The notes under the pieces: generated by a model | Database searches by the model: none | Seen by the model: only the letters and a program-made list of their open reading frames with translations | Told to the model about the DNA's origin: nothing | In this document: piece after piece, positions 14,957 through 23,118 of the stretch | Position numbering within the stretch: position 1 is the first letter of the stretch | How the letters are laid out: each line of letters starts with the position of its first letter | Made by a program: the position numbers and the translations under genes | From: GCA-2733415 sp964635575 | GTDB lineage: Bacteria > Bacteroidota > Bacteroidia > Flavobacteriales > Flavobacteriaceae | Reading direction: 5' to 3' | DNA length: 23,994 bases | Assembly: GCA_964635575.1 (NCBI GenBank) | Contig: CAZWNY010000027.1 | Span: forward strand, 1 to 23,994

Positions 14957-16270
14957 TTATTTGCTAACTTCATTAAATTTATTTACAACAGCGCTATGGG
15001 TAACCGTTTTTCCTTCAAAATAAGTAGCGACTTGGTTTTTTTCTTCGGTAGTTGCGTTTAACTGATTTAAAATGTTCATTAAATGCATTTTCATATGTCC
15101 TTTTTGTATACCTGTTGTGGTTAATGAGTGTAATGCTCCAAAGTTTTGAGCTAAACCAGCAACGGCAACTATTTGCATTAATTCTTTTGCGTTTGGGTTT
15201 CCTAAAATTTCTAATGCTAATTTTACTAACGGATGTAATTTGGTTAAGCCACCAACAGTTCCTAATGCTAAAGGCAATGTTATCCAAAATTTAAAAATTC
15301 CGTTTTCAATACTTGCGTGTGTTAAACTACTGTATTTATTGTTTCTTGCAGCATACGCATGTACTCCAGCTTCTACCGCTCTAAAATCATTGCCTGTTGC
15401 TAAAACAACAGCGTCAATTCCGTTCATGATTCCTTTATTATGCGTAACCGCTCTATATGGTTCTATTTCGGCAATTTTTACTGCGGTAATAAACTTTTTA
15501 GCAAATTCTTCTCCTGAAATATCGTCCGTTTTTAAATCTTTTACTGGACAAGAAACACTTGCTTTAACTAAACAATCAGGTGTATAGTTAGAAAGAATAC
15601 TCATAATAATGATTATTTTTTTCTCTGTTTCTGTAAATGCTTTAAAAAGTAAAGCTTCTTTTTTAAATGTTTTTGCAAATTCTTCTAAGCAAGAGTTTAT
15701 GAAATTTGCACCCATTGCATCTAAGGTTTCAAATTCGCAATGTATTTGGTAATAGTTTTCTAGTTTATGAGTTTTATCTTTTAACGTAATTCCTGTAATT
15801 CCGCCACCACGGTTATTCATATTTTTGGTAATAAATTTTGTGTTTTCTATTAGTTTAGGAACTACTTTTTTAAAAAAATCTTTTAGTGTATTGCTGTTTC
15901 CTTTATATAAAAAATGCACTTGACCAATTTTTGTAGTGCTAATTACTTCTGTTGTAAATCCTCCTTTATTGTGCCAAAACTTTGCGGCTTTACTTGCAGC
16001 GGCAACTACTGAGCTTTCCTCAATTGCCATAGGCATAGTGTGTAATTTTCCGTTAATTAAAAAATTAGGAGCAACACCAAAAGGTAGGTAATAATTAGTA
16101 ATTGTGTTTTCTATAAACTCATCATGCAATTCTTGTAATTTTTCATCTTTATTCCAATATTTCCGAATCATTTTTTCGGCATCTGTATTGTTTTTCAAAT
16201 GTGTATTTACAATCCATGAAATTTTTTCATTTTTTGATAATTTAGAAAATCCTTTTACTGGTTGTATCAT
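14957..16270 (-). CDS. mvaA: Class II hydroxymethylglutaryl-CoA reductase
   Basis: Interconverts HMG-CoA and mevalonate plus CoA with two rounds of NAD(P)H chemistry. The 437-residue soluble protein has no membrane anchor, which marks class II. Catalytic residues line up with the Pseudomonas mevalonii enzyme: Glu84/85 in AIEESSVVAAASKAAKFW, Lys279 in THNKGIMNG, Asp295 in ATGNDFRAVEAG and His392 in GIQKGHMKMHL near the C terminus. DAMGANFINSC (184-194) is the cofactor motif. The name 'degradative' is often attached to this class. Here the adjoining GHMP kinase argues for mevalonate synthesis towards isoprenoids, as in other Flavobacteriia, instead of breakdown. It is the first gene of the minus-strand pair, with a -7 box 27 nt upstream. 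Confidence 0.96.
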   Translation of the reverse strand: MIQPVKGFSKLSKNEKISWIVNTHLKNNTDAEKMIRKYWNKDEKLQELHDEFIENTITNYYLPFGVAPNFLINGKLHTMPMAIEESSVVAAASKAAKFWHNKGGFTTEVISTTKIGQVHFLYKGNSNTLKDFFKKVVPKLIENTKFITKNMNNRGGGITGITLKDKTHKLENYYQIHCEFETLDAMGANFINSCLEEFAKTFKKEALLFKAFTETEKKIIIIMSILSNYTPDCLVKASVSCPVKDLKTDDISGEEFAKKFITAVKIAEIEPYRAVTHNKGIMNGIDAVVLATGNDFRAVEAGVHAYAARNNKYSSLTHASIENGIFKFWITLPLALGTVGGLTKLHPLVKLALEILGNPNAKELMQIVAVAGLAQNFGALHSLTTTGIQKGHMKMHLMNILNQLNATTEEKNQVATYFEGKTVTHSAVVNKFNEVSK

Positions 16271-16296
16271 TACTGTTTTTTAAGTATAAAGTAATG

Positions 16297-16304
16297 CAAA
16301 GATA
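16297..16304 (-). promoter_or_regulatory. -7 promoter box for the HMG-CoA reductase/GHMP kinase operon
   Basis: On the minus strand TATCTTTG matches TAnnTTTG exactly, 26 nt from the start codon at 16270; predicted leader about 20 nt. The divergent dpp4 promoter must lie in the same 104-bp spacer, but I see no exact -7 match for it. Confidence 0.55.
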
Positions 16305-16374
16305 GGTATTTTAAAGAAAATCTGTATATTGTACTCTTTTATTGAAAGATAAAAAACATTTAGAAACCTCAAGA

Positions 16375-18540
16375 ATGAAAAAAACAATTTTAATTTGCAT
16401 TTTGTTCGTGCTAACCTTTAGTGTTTTAACCGCTCAAAACAAACAATTTACATTACAGGAAATTTGGGGAGGAGAATTCAGTTCGTCTCGTATATATGCT
16501 TTAAATGCAATGAATGACGGGCAACATTACACCGTTTTTAATTTTGATGCTGCCACTAAAAATACATCCGTAGATAAATATAGTTATCAAACCTTAAAAA
16601 AAATAACTACTTTAGTAAGTGCTTCAGATATTTCGGAAATATCGGATTTTACAAATTATACTTTTAATGCCGATGAAACTAAAATATTATTAGCAACAGA
16701 CGTTGCATCTATTTTTAGGCATTCTTCCGTAGGAAAATATTTTATTTACAACATCAAAACAAAAAAAACTACCTTATTAATAGATAAAAAAATACAAGAA
16801 CCAACCTTTTCTCCAGACGGAAATAACGTAGCTTACGTGTTTGAAAACAATATTTATTATAAAAACTTAACAACCAATAAAGAAACTCAAGTAACTTTTG
16901 ACGGTGAAAAAGGTAAAATTATTAACGGAGTTACGGATTGGGTTTATGAAGAAGAGTTTGCCTTTGTACGTGCTTTCGATTGGAATAAAACAGGAACAAT
17001 ATTAGCTTTTTTACGATTTAATGAAACCGATGTTCCGGAGTTTTCGATGGATATATACGGTAAAAACCTGTATCCGCATCAAAAACGTATAAAATACCCA
17101 AAAGCAGGAGAAAAAAATGCAATAGTAAGTTTATATATACACACATTAAGTACCAATGCATTAGAAAAAATACCTTTAGGTGAATACGAATATATACCAA
17201 GAATAAAGTGGACAAACACAGCAAATAAATTGTCGGTAATTACGTTAAACCGTCATCAAAATAATTTAAAAATACAACTTGTAAATAGTACAACCAAAAC
17301 CGTAAAAACAATTTTACACGAAACCGATTCGGCATATATTGACATTACCGATAATTTAACTTTTTTAAAGGATGATAGCTTTATTTGGACAAGCGAGAAA
17401 GACGGAAACAACCATATTTACCACTACTCAAAAAAAGGGAAATTAATAACCCAAGTAACTAAAGGAGATTGGGAAATAACTAATTATTACGGGTTTAATG
17501 AGAATAACGGAAAAATTTACTATCAATCTACAGAAAACGGAAGTATTAACAGAACTATTTATAGTGTGTTAATTAATGGGAAAAAGAAAAAAAGAATATC
17601 AAAAAAAACAGGAACTAATAATGCCGATTTTAGTGCCGATTTTTCATATTATATCAACACTTTTTCAAACAGTACAACACCAAGTGAATATACGTTAAAT
17701 GATGCATCTTGCGGAAAAGTACTAAAAAAAATAAAGGATAATAAAACACTTCAACAAAAATTAGCACAGTATAATTATTCGTCAAAAGAATTTTCAACAA
17801 TTCGCATTAACGAAAACGATTTGAATATGTGGATTATAAAACCCGCTAATTTTGATTCAAAAAAACAATATCCATTGCTTTTATATCAATATTCAGGACC
17901 AGGAAGTCAGCAAGTAGCCAATAAATGGAATTCCATAAATGATTATTGGTATTATATGTTAGCTCAACAAGGTTATATAATAGCTTGTGTAGATGGTAGA
18001 GGAACAGGTTTTAAAGGAGCAAAGTTTAAAAAATGTACACAAAAAGAATTGGGTAAATTTGAATTAGCAGATCAAATAGCAATCGCTAAAAAATTAGGAA
18101 ATGAAAAATATATAGATGCTAATCGAATCGGAATTTGGGGTTGGAGTTATGGCGGTTTTATGTCGGCTAACTGTTTATTTCAAGCAGCAGAAACCTTTAA
18201 AATGGCAATAGCAGTTGCGCCCGTAACTTCTTGGCGTTTTTACGATAGTATTTACACCGAAAGATACATGCAAACACCACAAGAAAATGCAACAGGATAT
18301 GACCAAAACTCCCCAATTACACACGTAAATAAATTAAAAGGAAATTTTTTATTAATACACGGTAGTGGAGACGATAATGTACACGTACAAAACACCATGC
18401 GTATGGTAAAAGCATTAATACAAGCTGACAAACAATTTGAATGGATGATTTATCCAGATAAAAATCACGGAATTTATGGCGGTAATACTCGTTTACACTT
18501 GTATAAAAAAATGACAAAATTTATTAAAGAAAATCTATAA
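16375..18540 (+). CDS. dpp4: Dipeptidyl peptidase IV (S9B family serine peptidase)
   Basis: Removes dipeptides, typically Xaa-Pro or Xaa-Ala, from peptide N termini; exported, probably periplasmic. From ATG 16375 the protein has 721 residues: signal peptide 1-20 (MKKTILICILFVLTFSVLTA, then Q), a beta-propeller domain (about 40-460) containing DWVYEEEF (188-195), whose Glu pair binds the substrate amino terminus and separates true DPP-IV enzymes from other S9 members, and an alpha/beta-hydrolase domain with Ser591 in GWSYGG, Asp666 in HGSGDDNVH and His698 in DKNHGI. The frame is open to a TTG at 16342, but that would put 11 charged residues in front of the signal peptide, so I reject it. The peptide transporter gene follows after 20 nt. 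Confidence 0.95.
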   Translation: MKKTILICILFVLTFSVLTAQNKQFTLQEIWGGEFSSSRIYALNAMNDGQHYTVFNFDAATKNTSVDKYSYQTLKKITTLVSASDISEISDFTNYTFNADETKILLATDVASIFRHSSVGKYFIYNIKTKKTTLLIDKKIQEPTFSPDGNNVAYVFENNIYYKNLTTNKETQVTFDGEKGKIINGVTDWVYEEEFAFVRAFDWNKTGTILAFLRFNETDVPEFSMDIYGKNLYPHQKRIKYPKAGEKNAIVSLYIHTLSTNALEKIPLGEYEYIPRIKWTNTANKLSVITLNRHQNNLKIQLVNSTTKTVKTILHETDSAYIDITDNLTFLKDDSFIWTSEKDGNNHIYHYSKKGKLITQVTKGDWEITNYYGFNENNGKIYYQSTENGSINRTIYSVLINGKKKKRISKKTGTNNADFSADFSYYINTFSNSTTPSEYTLNDASCGKVLKKIKDNKTLQQKLAQYNYSSKEFSTIRINENDLNMWIIKPANFDSKKQYPLLLYQYSGPGSQQVANKWNSINDYWYYMLAQQGYIIACVDGRGTGFKGAKFKKCTQKELGKFELADQIAIAKKLGNEKYIDANRIGIWGWSYGGFMSANCLFQAAETFKMAIAVAPVTSWRFYDSIYTERYMQTPQENATGYDQNSPITHVNKLKGNFLLIHGSGDDNVHVQNTMRMVKALIQADKQFEWMIYPDKNHGIYGGNTRLHLYKKMTKFIKENL

Positions 18541-18560
18541 CTAATAAAAAATTAACACTT

Positions 18561-20912
18561 ATGAAAACAGATATCGAAAATTTATTTAAAGACAAAGTAT
18601 TAGGGCATCCAGCAGGGTTATTCGTGTTGTTTTTTACAGAAATGTGGGAACGATTTTCCTTTTACGGAATGCGTATTTTATTGGTTAATTTTTTAACCAT
18701 GGCAATAGTTGGCTATAACCCAGGTTGGGAATGGACTGTAGAAAACGCAAGTGCTTTATTTGGAACTTATGCAATGCTATTATACATAACACCAATTATT
18801 GGTGGAATTATAGCCGATAAAATTACAGGTTATCGTTGGGCAGTAATTATTGGTGCTGCAATCATGACATTAGGGCATGCTTCAATGGCTTTTGAAACCG
18901 AAGCTTCTTTATATATTGGCTTAGCTTTATTAGTAATCGGAACAGGTTTTTTTAAACCCACAATGACTGCAATTATATCAGAAATGTATAAAGAAACTCC
19001 TGAGAAAAAAGATGGTGCTTATACTATTTATTATATGGGTGTAAATGCAGGTGCTTTCTTTGGAATGATGCTTTGTGGATATTTAGCTGAAAAAATTGGT
19101 TGGGTTTATGGCTTTAGTTTAGCTGGAGTATTTATGCTTTTAGGAACATTACAATTTTGGTTAGCAGGTAGCTTATTTGGCGAAATTGGTGCTAAACCAA
19201 AAAAAGTAGAAACAATAGAAAAGGCAACTGATTTAATAGAAAATGAAGAAGAAAAATTAAACCCTTTTACAAAATTAGACAAAATATTAATTGCAATTTC
19301 TTCAATAATTGGATTAGGTTATGCTTTTAATGATCCGTTATCTAAAATTGGTGACTTCGATATGTTTTCTGCTTTACGAATTGGAAAAGTAGAGGGACAA
19401 TATATCGCAGTTTTATTTGCACTTGCAGTTTTTCTGTTTTTAATTATAAGTAGAATAAGTCGATATACAAAAATAATAAGACACAGAATGTATGCGTTTA
19501 TTATTTTTGCGTTCTTTACCGTATTTTTTTGGTTATCTTTTGAGCAAGGAGCAACATCATTAGTGGTTTTTGCAAGAGACAATGTAAACCGTTTAATGAC
19601 AGGCTCATCAGCTACTATATTTAATATTGTAAATACATTACTTACCGTTATTCCTTTGTTGATAATTTCCTATGTATTGTATCTTTTATGGAAAAAAACA
19701 TATAATAAAATACCGTCTTCAAATATAATTCTTGTTATTTGTTTTATAGGGATGTGGGCTGTTGTTGGTTGGATGCTTAATAGAGATTACAATACCACAG
19801 CTTATAATGTAAGCTATAAAGCTATAAAAACAACCATTAATAAATCTAGCTATAATTTACAATCAGACCGTACAAAATTATTCGAAAACAAAATTCTTGA
19901 TGGTGCTTTTTTTGTAAATATTGGGAATGAAACTACTACTGTAAATATTGACAGTATTATGTACAATGGTGTTGTTATAAAACAAAAAATATCTGAGTTA
20001 TATGATCGAAAAGCTAAAAAAGCGGAACAAAAAAAGTTCAACAATAAATATATAAATAGCATTAAAGAAATTAATCAAACTAATAATGCAAAAGTATATT
20101 ATCATAACAAAAATAAAGAAGTAAAAACGATAGCATTAAGTCTTTTGTTTTTTGAAACCCCAATAACAGAACAAACTAAATTAACAAACAGTGATGTCAT
20201 TATAGACAAAACAACTTCTTTTGCCGAACCTATTGCGTTAAATTTAGGTGATCAAGTAAAGATAATTGCCAAAGATAATGATGGTACAGAATTTGGCTAT
20301 TTGGCAGATAATCGCTTAAAAAGAGCAATAGAAAATGGTGAAAAGTTTAAAAGAAATAATGGTATTATAAACGCAACTGTTACAAAAGTAAAAGAAAATG
20401 AAGTAGAAATAACAGTATCTTGGTTTTCGATACTTAATTCATTTTTTATCATTGCATTTGCCTCTATTTTTTCTAGATGGTGGGACTCCAAACACAACCC
20501 TTCTGCTGCAACAAAATACGCTTTAGGACTCGTAATTATGGCAATAGGTTTTGGTTTATTAGCCTATGGATCTTATGGTATGAAAGAAGGTGTTAAAGTA
20601 AGTATGTTGTGGTTAATTTTAGCCTATTTATTTCATACTTTAGGTGAGTTATGTTTATCTCCAGTAGGTTTATCATATGTATCTAAGTTAGTACCTGCAC
20701 GTATGATAGCCTTCATGTTTGGAATGTGGTACTTAGCAATTGCAATTGGCAACAAATTAGCTGCTGTATTAGGAGGACAAATAGAAAATATTACAAAACA
20801 ATATGATTTATCTACCTTTTTTATGATATTTACAATAGTGCCACTAGTAGCAGGTATTTTAATCTTTGCATTAAACCCAGTACTTAAAAAATTAATGCAC
20901 GGAGTAAAATAA
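18561..20912 (+). CDS. POT/PTR-family proton-coupled peptide transporter with large soluble insert
   Basis: Inner-membrane MFS transporter that imports di- and tripeptides with protons. Signatures are TEMWERFSFYGMR (26-38; E27xxE30R31F motif of helix 1), GYRWAVIIGA, GTGFFKPTMTAIISEMY and YTIYYMGVNAGAFFGMMLCGYLAE (PTR2 signature region), and late LFHTLGELCLSPVGLSYVSKL. At 783 residues it is far longer than the roughly 500 of E. coli DtpA. The excess is mainly a hydrophilic stretch of about 210 residues (about 406-616), Asn/Lys-rich with alternating strand-like segments (KIISxL, GDQVKIIAKDNDGT, NATVTKVKENEVEITV), inserted between two membrane helices. It lies 20 nt after dpp4, so cleavage and uptake of dipeptides are probably co-expressed. 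Insert function is unknown. Confidence 0.93.
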   Translation: MKTDIENLFKDKVLGHPAGLFVLFFTEMWERFSFYGMRILLVNFLTMAIVGYNPGWEWTVENASALFGTYAMLLYITPIIGGIIADKITGYRWAVIIGAAIMTLGHASMAFETEASLYIGLALLVIGTGFFKPTMTAIISEMYKETPEKKDGAYTIYYMGVNAGAFFGMMLCGYLAEKIGWVYGFSLAGVFMLLGTLQFWLAGSLFGEIGAKPKKVETIEKATDLIENEEEKLNPFTKLDKILIAISSIIGLGYAFNDPLSKIGDFDMFSALRIGKVEGQYIAVLFALAVFLFLIISRISRYTKIIRHRMYAFIIFAFFTVFFWLSFEQGATSLVVFARDNVNRLMTGSSATIFNIVNTLLTVIPLLIISYVLYLLWKKTYNKIPSSNIILVICFIGMWAVVGWMLNRDYNTTAYNVSYKAIKTTINKSSYNLQSDRTKLFENKILDGAFFVNIGNETTTVNIDSIMYNGVVIKQKISELYDRKAKKAEQKKFNNKYINSIKEINQTNNAKVYYHNKNKEVKTIALSLLFFETPITEQTKLTNSDVIIDKTTSFAEPIALNLGDQVKIIAKDNDGTEFGYLADNRLKRAIENGEKFKRNNGIINATVTKVKENEVEITVSWFSILNSFFIIAFASIFSRWWDSKHNPSAATKYALGLVIMAIGFGLLAYGSYGMKEGVKVSMLWLILAYLFHTLGELCLSPVGLSYVSKLVPARMIAFMFGMWYLAIAIGNKLAAVLGGQIENITKQYDLSTFFMIFTIVPLVAGILIFALNPVLKKLMHGVK

Positions 20913-20963
20913 AAATAATATTTTGTGATTTCGGTACGCAAATTGCTACTATATAAAATTAAG

Positions 20964-21014
20964 ATGGAATTTAACTTTAAAAAAACAACTGCCCAAGCAG
21001 ATAATAATTTATGA
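20964..21014 (+). CDS. Possible 16-codon leader ORF coupled to the thioredoxin-like gene
   Basis: ATG 20964 opens a 16-residue frame (MEFNFKKTTAQADNNL) whose TGA stop overlaps the ATG of the next gene as ATGA (21011-21014). Such an overlap is typical of translational coupling. I do not recognise the peptide. In DNA this A+T-rich a short frame ending at a start codon is common by chance, so it may not be translated. Confidence 0.3.
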   Translation: MEFNFKKTTAQADNNL

Positions 21015-21472
21015 AAAAAATAATTTTAGGGGCGTTTTTATTATTTACTACAATAATAATTGCTCAAGAAAATACAGAAGAATTACAATGGATAGAAGGT
21101 TATGAAGAAGCCGCAAAAATTTCTCAAAAAACAGGAAAGCCAATATTAGCCAATTTTACAGGTAGCGATTGGTGTGGTTGGTGTATTCGACTAGATAAAG
21201 AAGTTTTTTCGAAACAAGAATTCACTAAATGGGCAAAAAAAAATGTAGTTTTATTAAAAGTAGATTTCCCAAGAAGAAAAAAAATAGCTACGAAAATTGC
21301 TGAAGGAAATAAATCATTACAACAAACATTTCAAGTAAGCGGATATCCAACACTATGGTTATTTAGTGTAGGAAAAGAAATTAATGACATTACACCTTTA
21401 GGAAAAACAAGCTATGTAAGTGGCGGAGCAGAAAAATGGATAGCAAGTATAAACCCTGCATTACCAAATTAA
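21011..21472 (+). CDS. Secreted thioredoxin-fold protein (CGWC)
   Basis: 153 residues: a Sec signal peptide (1-18, MKKIILGAFLLFTTIIIA, then QEN) and a thioredoxin-like domain of the Thioredoxin_7 kind. The redox motif is CGWC with Cys55 and Cys58 in NFTGSDWCGWCIRLDKEVF, and the cis-proline is Pro113 in SGYPTLWLF. The DWCGWC context, with Trp between the cysteines, is usual for periplasmic thioredoxin-like proteins of Bacteroidota and differs from classical CGPC. It probably reduces or isomerises disulfides, or passes electrons to a periplasmic partner. It lies 98 nt after the POT gene with no terminator between, so it may be the third gene of the peptide unit; a strong terminator follows. Confidence 0.9.
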   Translation: MKKIILGAFLLFTTIIIAQENTEELQWIEGYEEAAKISQKTGKPILANFTGSDWCGWCIRLDKEVFSKQEFTKWAKKNVVLLKVDFPRRKKIATKIAEGNKSLQQTFQVSGYPTLWLFSVGKEINDITPLGKTSYVSGGAEKWIASINPALPN

Positions 21473-21496
21473 ACCACAATAGTAAAGATTAACAAT

Positions 21497-21536
21497 AAAA
21501 TCCATTTTACGATATACTGTAAAATGGATTTTTTTT
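21497..21536 (+). terminator. Rho-independent terminator after the thioredoxin-like gene
   Basis: A perfect 14-bp stem has arms 21497-21510 and 21519-21532 around an 8-nt loop and runs into T8 (ending 21536). It lies 24 nt after the stop codon and closes the dpp4-POT-thioredoxin unit. Confidence 0.9.
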
Positions 21537-21579
21537 AATAAGATAACATTCCCGTAACATAAAATAGAAAATTACCTTC

Positions 21580-21587
21580 TAATTTTG
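21580..21587 (+). promoter_or_regulatory. -7 promoter box for the phosphate transporter
   Basis: TAATTTTG matches TAnnTTTG, 20 nt before the ATG at 21608; predicted leader about 15 nt. It lies just past the upstream terminator, consistent with a separate transcription unit. Confidence 0.5.
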
Positions 21588-21607
21588 TCATAAATTAATA
21601 AAAACAA

Positions 21608-23095
21608 ATGGACAATATTTATCTTTTAATGGTTATCGCTTTAGGTGTTTTAGCAGTAATCGATTTAGTAGTTGGTGTAAGCAATGATGCTGTAAACTTT
21701 TTAAGCTCTGCAATAGGGTCTAAAGCAGTGTCTTTTAAAACCATTATGATTGTTGCCAGCATTGGTATTGCATGCGGTGCATTGTTTTCTAGCGGAATGA
21801 TGGAAGTTGCCCGTAAAGGAATTTTTGTTCCCGAAAACTTCATGTTTAATGAAATCATGATTATTTTTATGGCAGTTATGATAACCGATATTTTACTGTT
21901 AGATGTTTTTAATACCTTAGGTATGCCAACATCAACAACAGTATCTATTGTATTTAATTTATTAGGAGCTGCGGTTTGTATAGCCTTATTAAAAATTAGT
22001 GCAGACCCAACACAAACATACAGTGATATTTATGAATACATTAATACTGAAACTGCAACTAAAATTATATTTGGTATTTTACTATCTGTGTTTGTCGCCT
22101 TCTCCGTTGGTGCGTTGGTGCAATATATATCACGTATGCTATTATCATTTCATTTTGAGAAAAAAGCAACATGGGTAGGCGCCTTATTTGGAGGTATTGC
22201 TTTAACCGCACTAATCTATTTTATTTTAATGAAAGGAATAAAAGGAGCCGAAATAGCAAAACAACCAATGGGTTTTTTAAACGGAAAAACAATTAAACAA
22301 TTCTTAGAGCAAAACGTAATGCAGTTAGTAAGCGCATTTTTTGTATTATGGACTGCGTTTTCTTATATATATATGAAGTTTATGAAAAAAAATATTTATA
22401 AACTTATTATTATTATTGGTACTTTCTCTTTAGCACTAGCCTTTGCAGGTAACGATTTAGTAAACTTTATAGGTGTTCCAATTGCAGGATGGCAGTCATT
22501 CGAAATGTGGAACGCTTCTGGAATTCCTGCAAACGAATTCTCGATGGAAGCATTAGGTAAAAAAGTGCCCACACCAACCTTATGGTTAATATTAGCTAGT
22601 GCAATAATGGTAGCTACCTTGTGGTTGTCATCAAAATCTAAAGAAGTATTAAAAACATCATTAAATTTATCAAGCCAAGAAGATACAAAAGAGCGCTTTC
22701 AACCTAACTTTTTATCAAGAGCTATTGTAAGAGGATCAATATTAATGTCAAGAACAGTTACAGCAATTACTCCAAAATCATTAGCTAAAAAAATAAATAT
22801 TCAGTTTAAAAAACCCGTAATCGTTTTATCTAAAGACAAAAGTTATGAAGTACCCGTTTTTGATATGGTTCGTGCATCTGTAAACTTAATGGTTGCAGGT
22901 ATATTAATATCTATTGCAACATCATATAAACTACCATTATCGACTACTTATGTAACTTTTATGGTTGCAATGGGAACTTCTTTGGCAGATAAAGCATGGG
23001 GCGCAGAAAGTGCTGTATATAGAGTTGCAGGGGTTTTAAATGTAATTGGCGGATGGTTTTTAACCGCTTTTAGTGCCTTTTTGCAGCAGCAATAG
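21608..23095 (+). CDS. PiT-family inorganic phosphate transporter, membrane part
   Basis: Inner-membrane low-affinity phosphate transporter of the PiT/Pho4 family, probably H+ or Na+ driven. The 495-residue frame shows both family repeats: GVSNDAVNFLSSAIGSKA (23-40) and FAGNDLVNFIGVPIAG (279-294), each followed by a Ser/Thr-rich re-entrant motif, GMPTSTTVS and KLPLSTTYVTFMVAMGTSLADKAWG. About ten to twelve membrane helices are expected. The frame stops abruptly in SAFLQQQ at 23095, in the middle of what should be the last membrane helix. From about 23080 the +2 register continues without a stop as FAAAIVAFLISWNMKVMIPILLL..., which completes that helix and leads into the PhoU-like domain. One extra T in the T5 run 23078-23082 would join them into about 752 residues. 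So this may be the front of a broken, mis-sequenced or frameshifted gene. Confidence 0.93.
   Translation: MDNIYLLMVIALGVLAVIDLVVGVSNDAVNFLSSAIGSKAVSFKTIMIVASIGIACGALFSSGMMEVARKGIFVPENFMFNEIMIIFMAVMITDILLLDVFNTLGMPTSTTVSIVFNLLGAAVCIALLKISADPTQTYSDIYEYINTETATKIIFGILLSVFVAFSVGALVQYISRMLLSFHFEKKATWVGALFGGIALTALIYFILMKGIKGAEIAKQPMGFLNGKTIKQFLEQNVMQLVSAFFVLWTAFSYIYMKFMKKNIYKLIIIIGTFSLALAFAGNDLVNFIGVPIAGWQSFEMWNASGIPANEFSMEALGKKVPTPTLWLILASAIMVATLWLSSKSKEVLKTSLNLSSQEDTKERFQPNFLSRAIVRGSILMSRTVTAITPKSLAKKINIQFKKPVIVLSKDKSYEVPVFDMVRASVNLMVAGILISIATSYKLPLSTTYVTFMVAMGTSLADKAWGAESAVYRVAGVLNVIGGWFLTAFSAFLQQQ
23078..23082 (+). other. T5 run at the break between the PiT and PhoU-like frames
   Basis: The PhoU-like frame is closed upstream by TAG at 23071-23073 and the PiT frame by TAG at 23093-23095, so any single shift must fall between about 23074 and 23092. 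T5 is the only homopolymer in that interval. Six T (or three) would fuse the frames. Codon phase GCC TTT TTG does not give a canonical X XXY YYZ slippery heptamer, which favours an indel over programmed frameshifting. Confidence 0.7.
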
Positions 23096-23118
23096 TAGCA
23101 TTTTTAATTTCATGGAAT

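Noticed and set aside
15052..15587. Plus-strand open frames opposite HMG-CoA reductase
   Set aside because: They are antisense shadows of a well-supported gene and show no domain or promoter of their own.
16342..16374. Longer dpp4 form starting at TTG 16342
   Set aside because: It would add 11 charged residues before a perfect signal peptide that starts at ATG 16375.
21585..21596. Pho-box-like TTGTCATAAAT before the phosphate transporter
   Set aside because: It resembles half of an E. coli Pho box, but it overlaps the -7 box and start region, has no clear tandem partner, and the E. coli consensus may not apply in Bacteroidota.
23078..23095. Programmed -1 frameshift site joining PiT and the PhoU-like domain
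   Set aside because: In the reading phase GCC TTT TTG there is no canonical slippery heptamer, and no strong downstream hairpin is seen. An indel is simpler.
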